From NCBI RefSeq assembly GCF_004362715.1, contig NZ_SNYC01000006.1:248001-312000 (forward strand): a DNA stretch of 64,000 bases. Direction: 5' to 3'. This DNA comes from Pedobacter metabolipauper (GTDB lineage: Bacteria > Bacteroidota > Bacteroidia > Sphingobacteriales > Sphingobacteriaceae). The notes beneath the pieces were generated by a model. That model worked only from the letters and a program-made list of their open reading frames with translations, searched no databases and was not told the origin of the DNA. Each line of letters begins with the position of its first letter. The stretch's first letter is position 1. This document shows, piece by piece, positions 1 to 7,957 of the stretch. Position numbers and translations under genes: made by a program.

Positions 1-1
1 T

Positions 2-1105
2 TACACTAAGTTACCTGCAATCCTGTTACTGGCCGACGGAACCGTTTATTACGGTAAAGCTGCTGGAAAAATAGGTACTACCACTGGCGAGATCTGTTTT
101 AATACAGGAATGACTGGTTATCAGGAAATTTTCACTGATCCTTCTTACTTTGGACAGATCATGGTTACGACCAATGCTCATATTGGAAATTATGGTATCC
201 ATAAGGATGAGATTGAATCTGGAAGCATTAAAATTGCCGGACTGGTTTGTAAAAACTACAACATTGGCTTCAGCCGCAAGGAAGCTTCGGAGTCCATTCA
301 GGATTATTTTCAGAATGAGAACATTGTAGGTATTTCTGACATTGATACGCGTTCATTGGTTCGTCACATACGTAATAAAGGAGCTATGAACGGAATTATT
401 TCTTCTGAGATCACTGATCTTGAAGAATTGAAAGCCAAACTTGCTGAGGTTCCTTCTATGGATGGCCTTGAGCTATCATCACAGGTATCTACCAAAGAAG
501 CTTACTTTTATGGTTCTCCTGATGCTACATATAAAATTGCTGCATTAGACCTTGGCATCAAAAAGAACATCTTACGCAATTTTGACGACAGGGACATTTA
601 TGTTCAGGTCTTTCCTGCCAAAACAACTTTCGAAGAAATGGATAAATGGGGTGCTGACGGGTACTTTATCTCTAATGGTCCTGGTGATCCATCTGCTATG
701 CCTTACGCGATTGATACCGTTAAGGAAGTGTTAGCTGCTGACAAACCATTATTCGGTATTTGCCTTGGCCATCAGCTACTTGCTGAAGCCAATGGTATTG
801 GGACCATGAAAATGTTTAACGGACACAGGGGTTTAAATCACCCTGTTAAAAATATCATTAAAGACCATTGCGAGGTTACTTCACAAAACCATGGTTTTGG
901 TGTAATTCCTGATGAGGTCCGTAAATCTGACAAGGTAGAAATTACCCACATCAACTTAAATGACCAGTCTATTGAAGGCATCCGTGTGAAAGGCAAAAAA
1001 GCCTTCTCTGTACAATACCACCCGGAGTCTTCTCCTGGTCCTCACGATTCACGTTATCTTTTTGATGATTTCATTACCATGATTAAAGGTGAATTGGCCT
1101 GGTAA
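2..1105 (+). CDS. carA: Carbamoyl-phosphate synthase small (glutaminase) subunit, 5'-truncated by window edge
   Basis: This subunit hydrolyses glutamine and passes ammonia to CarB for carbamoyl phosphate, feeding pyrimidine and arginine synthesis. The frame is open from base 2, reading YTKLPAILLLADGTVYYG, so the real start lies before the window; the ATG at 110 is internal. The N-terminal CarA domain is followed by a class I glutamine amidotransferase domain. Its nucleophile elbow GICLGHQ has the Cys codon at 761-763, and the catalytic His lies in QYHPESSPG near the end. The gene ends in a strong hairpin at 1148-1176, so carB is not immediately downstream. The 367 visible residues are close to full length for the family. 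Confidence 0.97.
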   Translation, partial: YTKLPAILLLADGTVYYGKAAGKIGTTTGEICFNTGMTGYQEIFTDPSYFGQIMVTTNAHIGNYGIHKDEIESGSIKIAGLVCKNYNIGFSRKEASESIQDYFQNENIVGISDIDTRSLVRHIRNKGAMNGIISSEITDLEELKAKLAEVPSMDGLELSSQVSTKEAYFYGSPDATYKIAALDLGIKKNILRNFDDRDIYVQVFPAKTTFEEMDKWGADGYFISNGPGDPSAMPYAIDTVKEVLAADKPLFGICLGHQLLAEANGIGTMKMFNGHRGLNHPVKNIIKDHCEVTSQNHGFGVIPDEVRKSDKVEITHINLNDQSIEGIRVKGKKAFSVQYHPESSPGPHDSRYLFDDFITMIKGELAW

Positions 1106-1147
1106 GAATTTTCACGGGACAAATACATCATTTTACCGACATTTTTG

Positions 1148-1176
1148 AAAGGAAGTAACCCACGTTACTTCCTTTT
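1148..1176 (+). terminator. Intrinsic terminator after carA
   Basis: Perfect 12-bp inverted repeat (1148-1159 with 1164-1175) around a 4-nt loop, ending in a short T run, 42 bases after the carA stop. It separates carA from the ABC transporter genes. Confidence 0.85.
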
Positions 1177-1202
1177 GCGTAAAACCTTATTACATTTATA
1201 CC

Positions 1203-1973
1203 ATGGATGACAAAAAAGTCATGATCAGTGTAAAGAACCTGGTTAAGAAATATGACGATTTCATTGCGGTGCAGGGCATTAGCTTTGATGTTTATGAAAA
1301 TGAAATATTTGGCTTGCTGGGTCCAAATGGCGCGGGTAAAACGACTACACTAGAAATCATTGAAACTCTGCGGGAAAAGACTTCTGGAGAGATCTTTGTT
1401 GATGGCCTTTCTGTTGAAAAAGAGGCGAACAAGATTAAGCAGATCATTGGTGTTCAGCTGCAGGCTGCAGGCTATTACCCAAATCTAAACCTGGTTGAAT
1501 TAATGGAGCTCTTCTCTGGCTTGTACGGGGTTGATATTAAACCAATGGAGATGCTTGAAAAAGTAAATCTGCAGGATAAGGCTAAGGCCAAATACAAAGC
1601 ACTTTCTGGTGGCCAGAAACAACGCTTTTCCATTGCGACTACACTCATTAACTCTCCTAAGATCATTTTTCTCGATGAACCTACCACCGGACTGGATCCG
1701 CAGGCCCGTCGTAACCTGTGGGACCTGATCACGGAAATTCGTAACCAGGGTACTACGGTTGTTCTTACTACACACTATATGGATGAGGCTGAGCAGCTTT
1801 GTGACCGTGTGGCTTTTGTGGAACGTGGTGAGATCATTGCGCTGGATACGCCTGACAACCTGATTGACCAGTTGGTAAGCAGTGGTTTTGAACGTAAAAA
1901 AGAAGTTAAAAAAGCCAATCTGGAAGATGTTTTCATCAACCTTACCGGCAAAGAATGGCGTGAGGATAATTAA
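1203..1973 (+). CDS. ABC transporter ATP-binding protein (DrrA/CcmA type)
   Basis: Cytoplasmic ATPase that powers the permease encoded 8 bases downstream. Visible motifs in order are Walker A GPNGAGKTT near residue 40, the signature LSGGQKQR near 135, Walker B IIFLDEPTTGLDP and the switch His in LTTHYMDEAEQ. The protein is 256 residues, shorter than the roughly 300 usual for DrrA-type subunits, because the C-terminal tail after the ATPase core is short (it ends NLEDVFINLTG). The family exports drugs, lipids or polysaccharides with an ABC-2 permease. The substrate cannot be read from the sequence. The pair sits between carA and eno, genes that are neighbours in many Bacteroidota. Confidence 0.93.
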   Translation: MDDKKVMISVKNLVKKYDDFIAVQGISFDVYENEIFGLLGPNGAGKTTTLEIIETLREKTSGEIFVDGLSVEKEANKIKQIIGVQLQAAGYYPNLNLVELMELFSGLYGVDIKPMEMLEKVNLQDKAKAKYKALSGGQKQRFSIATTLINSPKIIFLDEPTTGLDPQARRNLWDLITEIRNQGTTVVLTTHYMDEAEQLCDRVAFVERGEIIALDTPDNLIDQLVSSGFERKKEVKKANLEDVFINLTGKEWREDN

Positions 1974-1981
1974 CGAAGCAC

Positions 1982-3076
1982 ATGAACAACAAACCTTATA
2001 GTAATACTAAAGCTACGCTGGCTCTTGCAAAAGCAAGTTTCAGGTCCATTATGCGGAGTCCTTCTGCTGTTGTTTTTACACTTGCGTTTCCATTGATCTT
2101 TATCCTTGTTTTCGGATTTTTAGGTGGTGGTGGTGTAAAGGTTGATCTCGCTATTGCACCTGGCTCTGATCTTCAAAATCCGATTATTAAAGCACTGGAA
2201 CAAAATAGTGTGGTGCGTTTGATTAAAGACAAAGATACCGCTGAACTAAAGCCCCTTCTTGAAAAAGGAAATATTGATGCCGTGATCAATGTTCAGAAAA
2301 ATGCCGCTGGCACTCCTGCATACCTCGCAAATATTCAATACACATCTGCTTCCATAGACAAGGGAAATATTCTTAGGTCTGTGTTGAACAACATGCTGTA
2401 TATCATCAATACCAAAGACGTTAAACCAAGCATTGCGCAACTGAACGAAAGTACGGTGCATGGCCGGATTTACCGCACCATAGACTTTATTCTACCTGGA
2501 CAGCTTGGCTTCTCTTTGCTAAGTACTGGTGTATTTGGAACTGCATTTGTATTCTTTAGCCTACGTCAAAATCTGGTGATCAAACGCTTCTTTGCTACCC
2601 CGGTTAGCCGGTCCAGCATTATATTTGGTGAAGGTATTGCCCGAATTGGCTTTGCGTTGCTGGGTGCTGTTTTCATCATTACAATTGGACACTTCTTCTT
2701 TCATTTTACTTTGATCCATGGCGTTGTTACTGTTTTAAACATGCTGGTGCTTGCCTTGATGGGCTTAATTGTATTTATGGGCTTTGGCTTTATTGTTTCG
2801 GGAATGGCCAAAAGTGAGAGTACCATTCCTCCCATCTCTAATATCATTACGCTACCGCAGTTTTTACTTTCAGGGACTTTCTTTTCTATCGATGCTTTTC
2901 CAACCTGGCTTCAACCGATCAGCCGTGCTTTGCCTTTAACCTATTTAAATGATGCCATGAGAAAGGTTGCGTTTGAGGGCGCTGGATTATGGGATGTTAA
3001 ACACCAGATCCTGATCATGGTAATTTGGGGTATTGGTATCTATGCGGTTGCCGTTAGGGTATTTAAATGGGAATAA
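1982..3076 (+). CDS. ABC-2 type transporter permease
   Basis: Inner-membrane partner of the preceding ATPase, co-transcribed with an 8-base gap. There is an N-terminal transmembrane helix near residues 30-48, then an extracytoplasmic domain of about 130 residues, then about five helices between residues 170 and 360. This is the DrrB/YhgE-like ABC-2 layout. The segment LPQFLLSGTFFSIDAFP in the C-terminal half is typical of the family, where the LSG(T/I)FFP-like motif precedes the last helices. Export is the likely direction; the substrate is unknown. Confidence 0.92.
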   Translation: MNNKPYSNTKATLALAKASFRSIMRSPSAVVFTLAFPLIFILVFGFLGGGGVKVDLAIAPGSDLQNPIIKALEQNSVVRLIKDKDTAELKPLLEKGNIDAVINVQKNAAGTPAYLANIQYTSASIDKGNILRSVLNNMLYIINTKDVKPSIAQLNESTVHGRIYRTIDFILPGQLGFSLLSTGVFGTAFVFFSLRQNLVIKRFFATPVSRSSIIFGEGIARIGFALLGAVFIITIGHFFFHFTLIHGVVTVLNMLVLALMGLIVFMGFGFIVSGMAKSESTIPPISNIITLPQFLLSGTFFSIDAFPTWLQPISRALPLTYLNDAMRKVAFEGAGLWDVKHQILIMVIWGIGIYAVAVRVFKWE

Positions 3077-3107
3077 GCCCGAATAATCATTATACATCAG
3101 AACTTAA

Positions 3108-3302
3108 ATGATCATCAGAATTATAGTCTTGATCGTTGCCGTCATTTTCCTGGCGGGCAACATCGTTTTATTGTACCGGACCAACCTAAGCTGGGCTGCC
3201 GGGCAATCCTTTTACATTGGTATTTTTACCATGGCCTGCGTGATTGCATCACAAGTATTTGCATTAAAAGTTATTCAAAAAAACAAAAGGTTAAGTCAAT
3301 AA
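3108..3302 (+). CDS. Small two-helix membrane protein of unknown function
   Basis: A 64-residue protein with two predicted transmembrane helices (about residues 4-23 and 33-54) and a basic C-terminus (KVIQKNKRLSQ). It begins 31 bases after the ABC permease stop on the same strand and probably belongs to that transcription unit. I do not recognise a named family. The helices, the basic inside tail and the spacing support a real gene; the function is unknown and it may accompany the exporter. Confidence 0.65.
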   Translation: MIIRIIVLIVAVIFLAGNIVLLYRTNLSWAAGQSFYIGIFTMACVIASQVFALKVIQKNKRLSQ

Positions 3303-3380
3303 TTTTGATCTTAACCATTTCTTAATGAACGGAGATATGAAAAAATATCACGATCAAACCTGATAGTTTAAAATTTATTA

Positions 3381-3388
3381 TAACTTTG
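3381..3388 (+). promoter_or_regulatory. Candidate -7 promoter element of eno
   Basis: TAACTTTG fits the Bacteroidota TAnnTTTG element. A CTG 18 bases upstream (3360-3362) is only a partial -33 match. Transcription would start near 3394-3396, leaving a leader of about 58 bases. Confidence 0.5.
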
Positions 3389-3394
3389 GATATT

Positions 3395-3425
3395 GCCTTA
3401 GTAATTGTACATTTTACACTAAGGC
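3395..3425 (+). promoter_or_regulatory. Inverted repeat in eno leader (5'-end hairpin)
   Basis: GCCTTAGT (3395-3402) and ACTAAGGC (3418-3425) form a perfect 8-bp stem with a 15-base loop. It lies just past the predicted -7 element and 28 bases before the eno start codon, so the transcript would begin with this hairpin. It could stabilise the mRNA or act as an operator. Confidence 0.45.
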
Positions 3426-3452
3426 TTACGTACAAACAAAATATAGATAAAA

Positions 3453-4748
3453 ATGAGTTTAATAATTGATGTTCATGCGCGGCAAATACTTGACTCCCGC
3501 GGGAATCCTACTATCGAAGTAGATGTAATTACAGAAAATGGTATTCTTGGTCGTGCTGCTGTGCCTTCTGGTGCTTCAACAGGCATGCATGAGGCTGTAG
3601 AGCTTCGTGACAATGACAAATCTGTATACATGGGTAAAGGTGTTCTAAAAGCCGTTGCTAACGTAAATGATAAAATTGCTGATGAATTAAAAGGTATTGA
3701 TGTATTTGAACAAAATGCTATTGACAGCCTGATGATTAAACTGGATGGTACAGAGAACAAGGGTAACCTTGGTGCTAATGCAATTTTAGGCGTTTCTTTA
3801 GCGGTTGCTAAAGCTGCAGCTCAGGAAAGCCGTCAGCCTTTATACCGTTACATTGGTGGTGTAAATGCAAACATTTTACCTATTCCGATGATGAACATCG
3901 TTAACGGTGGTTCTCACTCTGATGCTCCTATTGCATTTCAGGAATTCATGATCATGCCGGTTGGTGCTTCTTCTTTCTCTGAAGCATTGAGATGGGGTAC
4001 TGAAGTTTTCCACAATTTGAAAGCGATCTTACACGACAGGGGTCTTTCTACTGCTGTTGGTGATGAAGGCGGTTTTGCCCCTACTTTTGACGGTACTGAA
4101 GATGCAGTTGAAACGATTATGCTTGCCATTGAAAAAGCTGGTTACAAACCAGGTGAGCAGATTTTCCTTGCATTTGACTGTGCTGCTTCTGAATTTTACA
4201 AAGACGGTAAATACGATTATACTAAATTTGAAGGCGATAAAGGCGCAATCCGTACGAGTGCGGAACAAGCTGAATATCTTGCCCAGTTAACTGAAAAATA
4301 CCCTATTATCTCTATTGAAGATGGGATGGATGAGAATGATTGGGATGGCTGGAAATTATTAACAGACAGAGTTGGTGATAAAGTTCAATTGGTTGGTGAT
4401 GATTTATTTGTAACGAATGTTACACGTTTACAAGCTGGTATCGATAAGAATACTGCCAATTCTATTTTAGTAAAAGTAAACCAAATCGGTTCTTTAACTG
4501 AAACCATCAATGCAGTTAGCTTAGCACAAACCAATGGTTATACTTCTGTAATGAGCCATCGTTCTGGTGAAACTGAAGATACTACAATTGCCGACTTAGC
4601 TGTTGCTTTAAACTGTGGTCAGATTAAAACCGGTTCTGCTTCTCGTTCTGACAGGATTGCAAAATACAATCAATTGTTACGTATCGAAGAAGAATTAGGT
4701 GCTGCTGCCCGTTTTATTGGCAAAGACTTCAAATTTCTTAAGAAATAA
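3453..4748 (+). CDS. eno: Enolase (2-phosphoglycerate dehydratase)
   Basis: Interconverts 2-phosphoglycerate and phosphoenolpyruvate in glycolysis and gluconeogenesis, in the cytoplasm with Mg2+. The 431-residue length is standard. Visible signatures are the N-terminal RQILDSRGNPTIEV, the substrate-loop GASTGMHEAVELRD, the proton donor region VGDEGGFAPTF, the metal ligands in SIEDGMDENDW and LVGDDLFVTN, and SHRSGETEDTTIADLAVAL near residue 370. The gene is monocistronic: it has its own -7 element and hairpin leader upstream and one of the strongest terminators in the window downstream. Confidence 0.99.
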   Translation: MSLIIDVHARQILDSRGNPTIEVDVITENGILGRAAVPSGASTGMHEAVELRDNDKSVYMGKGVLKAVANVNDKIADELKGIDVFEQNAIDSLMIKLDGTENKGNLGANAILGVSLAVAKAAAQESRQPLYRYIGGVNANILPIPMMNIVNGGSHSDAPIAFQEFMIMPVGASSFSEALRWGTEVFHNLKAILHDRGLSTAVGDEGGFAPTFDGTEDAVETIMLAIEKAGYKPGEQIFLAFDCAASEFYKDGKYDYTKFEGDKGAIRTSAEQAEYLAQLTEKYPIISIEDGMDENDWDGWKLLTDRVGDKVQLVGDDLFVTNVTRLQAGIDKNTANSILVKVNQIGSLTETINAVSLAQTNGYTSVMSHRSGETEDTTIADLAVALNCGQIKTGSASRSDRIAKYNQLLRIEEELGAAARFIGKDFKFLKK

Positions 4749-4756
4749 GTTGAATT

Positions 4757-4803
4757 AAACTAAAAAAGCCAATGCACATTACGTGCATTGGCTTTTTTAG
4801 TTT
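4757..4803 (+). terminator. Strong intrinsic terminator after eno
   Basis: Perfect 21-bp arms (4757-4777 and 4783-4803) around a 5-base loop. The GC-rich centre is flanked by A and T tracts, so it could work in either direction. Confidence 0.92.
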
Positions 4804-4848
4804 ATCATAAAGCTGATATAAATATATTTTTATATAAAAGTATATTTA

Positions 4849-4856
4849 TATATTTG
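4849..4856 (+). promoter_or_regulatory. Candidate -7 element immediately before the DivIC/FtsB start
   Basis: TATATTTG ends six bases before the ATG at 4862. A start about 5-6 bases downstream would make the transcript leaderless. The expected -33 position reads TTT rather than TTG, so the match is incomplete. Confidence 0.4.
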
Positions 4857-4861
4857 TTTAC

Positions 4862-5161
4862 ATGAACCGTTTACTGGAACTTATTCGTAACAAGTACTTT
4901 CTGTCTGTAGCAGCCTTCATAGTATGGATGCTTTTTTTCGACAAAAATGATGTGGTTGCCCAATATGAATACCGGTCGCAGGTTAATAAACTACAGGAAG
5001 AAAAGGATTTTTACGTTAAAGAGATCGATCAGGTTAAGAAAAATCTCAACGAACTAAACACCAACTTAAACACCGCCGAGAAATTTGCCCGCGAGAAGTA
5101 CTTCATGAAAAAAGACAATGAAGATGTTTTTGTGATTGTTAAAGAAGAGCCTAAAGATTAA
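4862..5161 (+). CDS. Septum formation initiator family protein (FtsB/DivIC-like)
   Basis: A 99-residue bitopic division protein: a short cytoplasmic N-terminus, one transmembrane helix at about residues 12-27, then a periplasmic coiled coil (about 40-78, rich in K, E, L and N) and the family motif REKYFMKKDNEDVFVI. Such proteins join FtsL and FtsQ/DivIB in the divisome. A position after eno is also found in other bacteria, where ftsB follows eno. No Shine-Dalgarno precedes the ATG. The stop abuts the convergent TRIC gene with no spacer. Confidence 0.9.
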   Translation: MNRLLELIRNKYFLSVAAFIVWMLFFDKNDVVAQYEYRSQVNKLQEEKDFYVKEIDQVKKNLNELNTNLNTAEKFAREKYFMKKDNEDVFVIVKEEPKD

Positions 5162-5770
5162 TTACCCAAATCTGGGAAGCGTTAATTTATACCTTACCAC
5201 TATTATTCTTAGCGCAAAGATGAATGCGATGACGGCGATCTTCGCAAGATCTGGCTTTAAATTAAAGTAAAGCAATGCAAAATACAGTATCCCTCCCATG
5301 ATGCATGCCGTTGCGTAAACTTCTTTCCTAAATATCAAAGGAATGGTATTGAGCAGTGTATCACGAATTACCCCTCCAAAGCAGCCGGTTATTGTTCCTA
5401 AAGCAATACAAATTCCAGGGCTAAGACCAAATACAATCCCTTTCTCTATCCCCAATATGGTAAATAATCCCAATCCTAATGAGTCGAACAGAAAAAGAGT
5501 AATTTTGAATTTCTTGATATAGGTTTTAAAGAAGATGGTGGCTATTGACGTAAGCAGAATGAGCAGGCAGTAATTTACGTCGCGCATCCAGGCTACCGGT
5601 GTATCTCCAAGCAACAGGTCACGTACGGTTCCACCGCCTATTGAGGTTACAAATGCAATAATGAGTACGCCAAACGGATCCAGCCTTCGCTGCATAGCCG
5701 CAAAAGAACCTGAGATGGCAAATGATACTGTTCCTAATATTTCAATAGCTTCAATTGTAGTGATCTGCAT
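5162..5770 (-). CDS. Trimeric intracellular cation channel (TRIC) / UPF0126 family membrane protein
   Basis: A 202-residue inner-membrane protein with about seven helices in two tandem repeats, each containing a glycine-rich GG(T/V)(V/I)RD motif: GGGTVRDLLLGDTP near residue 55 and GGVIRDTLLNTIP near 140. Bacterial TRIC homologues conduct monovalent cations as trimers. I place the start at the ATG at 5770 because an AGGAG (5777-5781 on the opposite strand) sits six bases upstream; a longer reading to 5854 would start with GTG inside the neighbouring gene. It lies 11 bases after the von Willebrand-like gene and is probably co-transcribed with it. Confidence 0.9.
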   Translation of the reverse strand: MQITTIEAIEILGTVSFAISGSFAAMQRRLDPFGVLIIAFVTSIGGGTVRDLLLGDTPVAWMRDVNYCLLILLTSIATIFFKTYIKKFKITLFLFDSLGLGLFTILGIEKGIVFGLSPGICIALGTITGCFGGVIRDTLLNTIPLIFRKEVYATACIMGGILYFALLYFNLKPDLAKIAVIAFIFALRIIVVRYKLTLPRFG

Positions 5771-5781
5771 ATATTGCTCCT

Positions 5782-7866
5782 TTACACTTCTCCGTTTCTT
5801 TTTCTGAAGAACCATTCCATGGCTAACAACAGCATAATCATTATAAACAGCCACTTATAATTAATCAGTTCCTCGTATTTGCGGTCTTCATAGCTTAAAG
5901 TCTTGATCTGCTCATTGCTTTCTATCGCTTTCTGAATCTGATTTATATCCTGAGGCCTGTATAAACGGCCATTTGTCTGGACGGACATTGCATTTAGCAA
6001 CTGATGATTTGCAATGGTTTGCTGATATTCGGCAACCAGTGTATTGATATAAAATACACCCTGAGCTGTATATTTATTTTTACCTAGTGTTGTACTGGCC
6101 ACATAGGAATAATTACCGGAAGGCAGAGTTCCGGCATCCAGCTGATAGGCTGATTCTGTACGGGAGAATAGAAAATTATAGGCCTTTCCTGCTGAGTTTT
6201 TAACCTGGACATTTACATCAGCTGTATTTACAGATACATAACTGTCATTATACAATACGGCATTAATGATGATGTTCTCATTCTCATCAAACGTATTTTT
6301 AGCGGTATAAACCCTAAATTTACGCTTATCATCTTTTACGGATAAGTATTGTGTGGTTTTTAAGACTAAACTGTTTACTATAGAGGGTGCAAGTCCTTCT
6401 TGCGCTTCTGCCAGTTTCCATCGCCATATCCCTTCACCTACCAGGTAGCCTGTTTTTTTTCCATTATTGGCCATGAAAAACAATTGTGGATATTGCGTTT
6501 TAATTTTTCCAATCCGTTGGTTAAATACTATGGCTGCATCTCCTTTAATTGCTGCAGATCCAAAAGGTGATACTAATGGATCAAATGTTTCTAGTACTTT
6601 AACCGAGGCGGCATCAAGATCAAATGCTGTAAAATTTGGGTTAACGGCACTGAAAGCTTCCTGTAGCGTTCCTGTATTTCCTCTAACCTCTACACCATCT
6701 TGCAGCCGGTTAAATGCATTCAGATTACTTTGAGCACCCAGGATGTGCCATACGGATACATTAGCTGTTTTTAACTTATTAAAAAAGGCTGTTGGTTCTG
6801 TTTGTGATGACGGCAGCTGGTATAAAATGATTAAACCAAAATCGGCTGGATTTACAGCATTTAGTTCTTCTCCTAAAACTACTTTTAGGTCGTAGTATTT
6901 ATTTAGGGCAATGGCCTGTTTTAATACGGCAATATCCGGATGTGGGGAAGCGGCAGCAATCAATACTTTTTGCCGGGCATCAATTACCTCTATGAATATA
7001 TCCTCGCTATTATTGCGGATAGAGATTTCATTACTGACTGCACTGAGTGATATGGTATATTTTTGTATTCCAAGCTTTGTTGCTTTTAATTTAACGGGTA
7101 TATTTTTGACAAATGGATTTGACCCAATCTGCTGACGCGCTTCGTATACTTTGTTTCCATTTTCCAATACTGATATAGTTGTTGATTCTCCTTTACTTTC
7201 AAATGCCTGAACCTGCACTTCTATGGTAAACTCATTATCAAGATATACAATATTATTATGGTTCACATTGGCGATCATCACGTCTTTTTTAGGGATGGTA
7301 TCTCCTAATGCAATGGTATAAACCGGAGCTTTAAGTTTATTGATATCGTATAAAGGGCTTCCTCCACGATTAAATATTCCGTCTGAAGCCAAAATAACAG
7401 CGCCAACGTTACGGTTTAACAACTGGTCGTTCAATTGCGCAATAAAATTTGCCCCATTGGTTAATTTTCCTTTGTTCTTAAAATCAAAGCCAGTCCTTAC
7501 GCTATCACTAAAATTATAGATCTTAACCTCATATTTGTCTGAAAGGTGATTTGCCAGACTATTTAGATCCTGTTCATACTGCTTTTTATCAAATCCTGCT
7601 GGTTCAATATGGTCTATTGACAAGGAATTGTCCTGACCGATAATAATAATTGGTTTTTGGAGGTTGTATGAAATACTCCTGATCAAAGGAAAGAACAGCA
7701 AGGCTGCAATGGCAGCAAATACTATGGCACGAGTAGCCGCCAGAGCATATCGAAGCCTTTGATCCAAATGCGAAGTTTTTTGATACAATAGCCAGGCAAA
7801 TAATATGCCTGCAAACAGGCATGCCAGGAGGGTTAATAAGGTGTATAAATTAAAGGAATCGCTCAT
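5782..7866 (-). CDS. Large membrane-anchored von Willebrand A-like protein
   Basis: 694 residues: two N-terminal transmembrane helices (about 8-28 and 44-62), a periplasmic region and one C-terminal helix (about 668-685) followed by FRKRNGEV. After the second helix comes a vWA-like fold. It opens IIIIGQDNSLSID, where the MIDAS motif is DNSLS rather than the classic DxSxS, and contains VILASDGIFNRGG. The middle looks like Ig-like and amidotransferase-like repeats, as in Bacteroidota proteins related to BatA and to YbaK-type membrane vWA proteins. No enzymatic function is evident; a periplasmic sensing or assembly role is inferred. It is the first gene of a two-gene unit with the TRIC protein. 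Confidence 0.75.
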   Translation of the reverse strand: MSDSFNLYTLLTLLACLFAGILFAWLLYQKTSHLDQRLRYALAATRAIVFAAIAALLFFPLIRSISYNLQKPIIIIGQDNSLSIDHIEPAGFDKKQYEQDLNSLANHLSDKYEVKIYNFSDSVRTGFDFKNKGKLTNGANFIAQLNDQLLNRNVGAVILASDGIFNRGGSPLYDINKLKAPVYTIALGDTIPKKDVMIANVNHNNIVYLDNEFTIEVQVQAFESKGESTTISVLENGNKVYEARQQIGSNPFVKNIPVKLKATKLGIQKYTISLSAVSNEISIRNNSEDIFIEVIDARQKVLIAAASPHPDIAVLKQAIALNKYYDLKVVLGEELNAVNPADFGLIILYQLPSSQTEPTAFFNKLKTANVSVWHILGAQSNLNAFNRLQDGVEVRGNTGTLQEAFSAVNPNFTAFDLDAASVKVLETFDPLVSPFGSAAIKGDAAIVFNQRIGKIKTQYPQLFFMANNGKKTGYLVGEGIWRWKLAEAQEGLAPSIVNSLVLKTTQYLSVKDDKRKFRVYTAKNTFDENENIIINAVLYNDSYVSVNTADVNVQVKNSAGKAYNFLFSRTESAYQLDAGTLPSGNYSYVASTTLGKNKYTAQGVFYINTLVAEYQQTIANHQLLNAMSVQTNGRLYRPQDINQIQKAIESNEQIKTLSYEDRKYEELINYKWLFIMIMLLLAMEWFFRKRNGEV

Positions 7867-7957
7867 AGCATTTGCGTAAAGATGCTAAATTTTAAAAAAA
7901 TAAGTTCTATTTACCAGATAAAACTTACTTTACATTAAATATTTAATTGATCAATCC

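Noticed and set aside
5771..5854. Longer N-terminus for the TRIC/UPF0126 protein
   Set aside because: It would start with GTG inside the upstream gene and add 28 charged residues before the first helix. The ATG at 5770 has a good AGGAG and fits the family.
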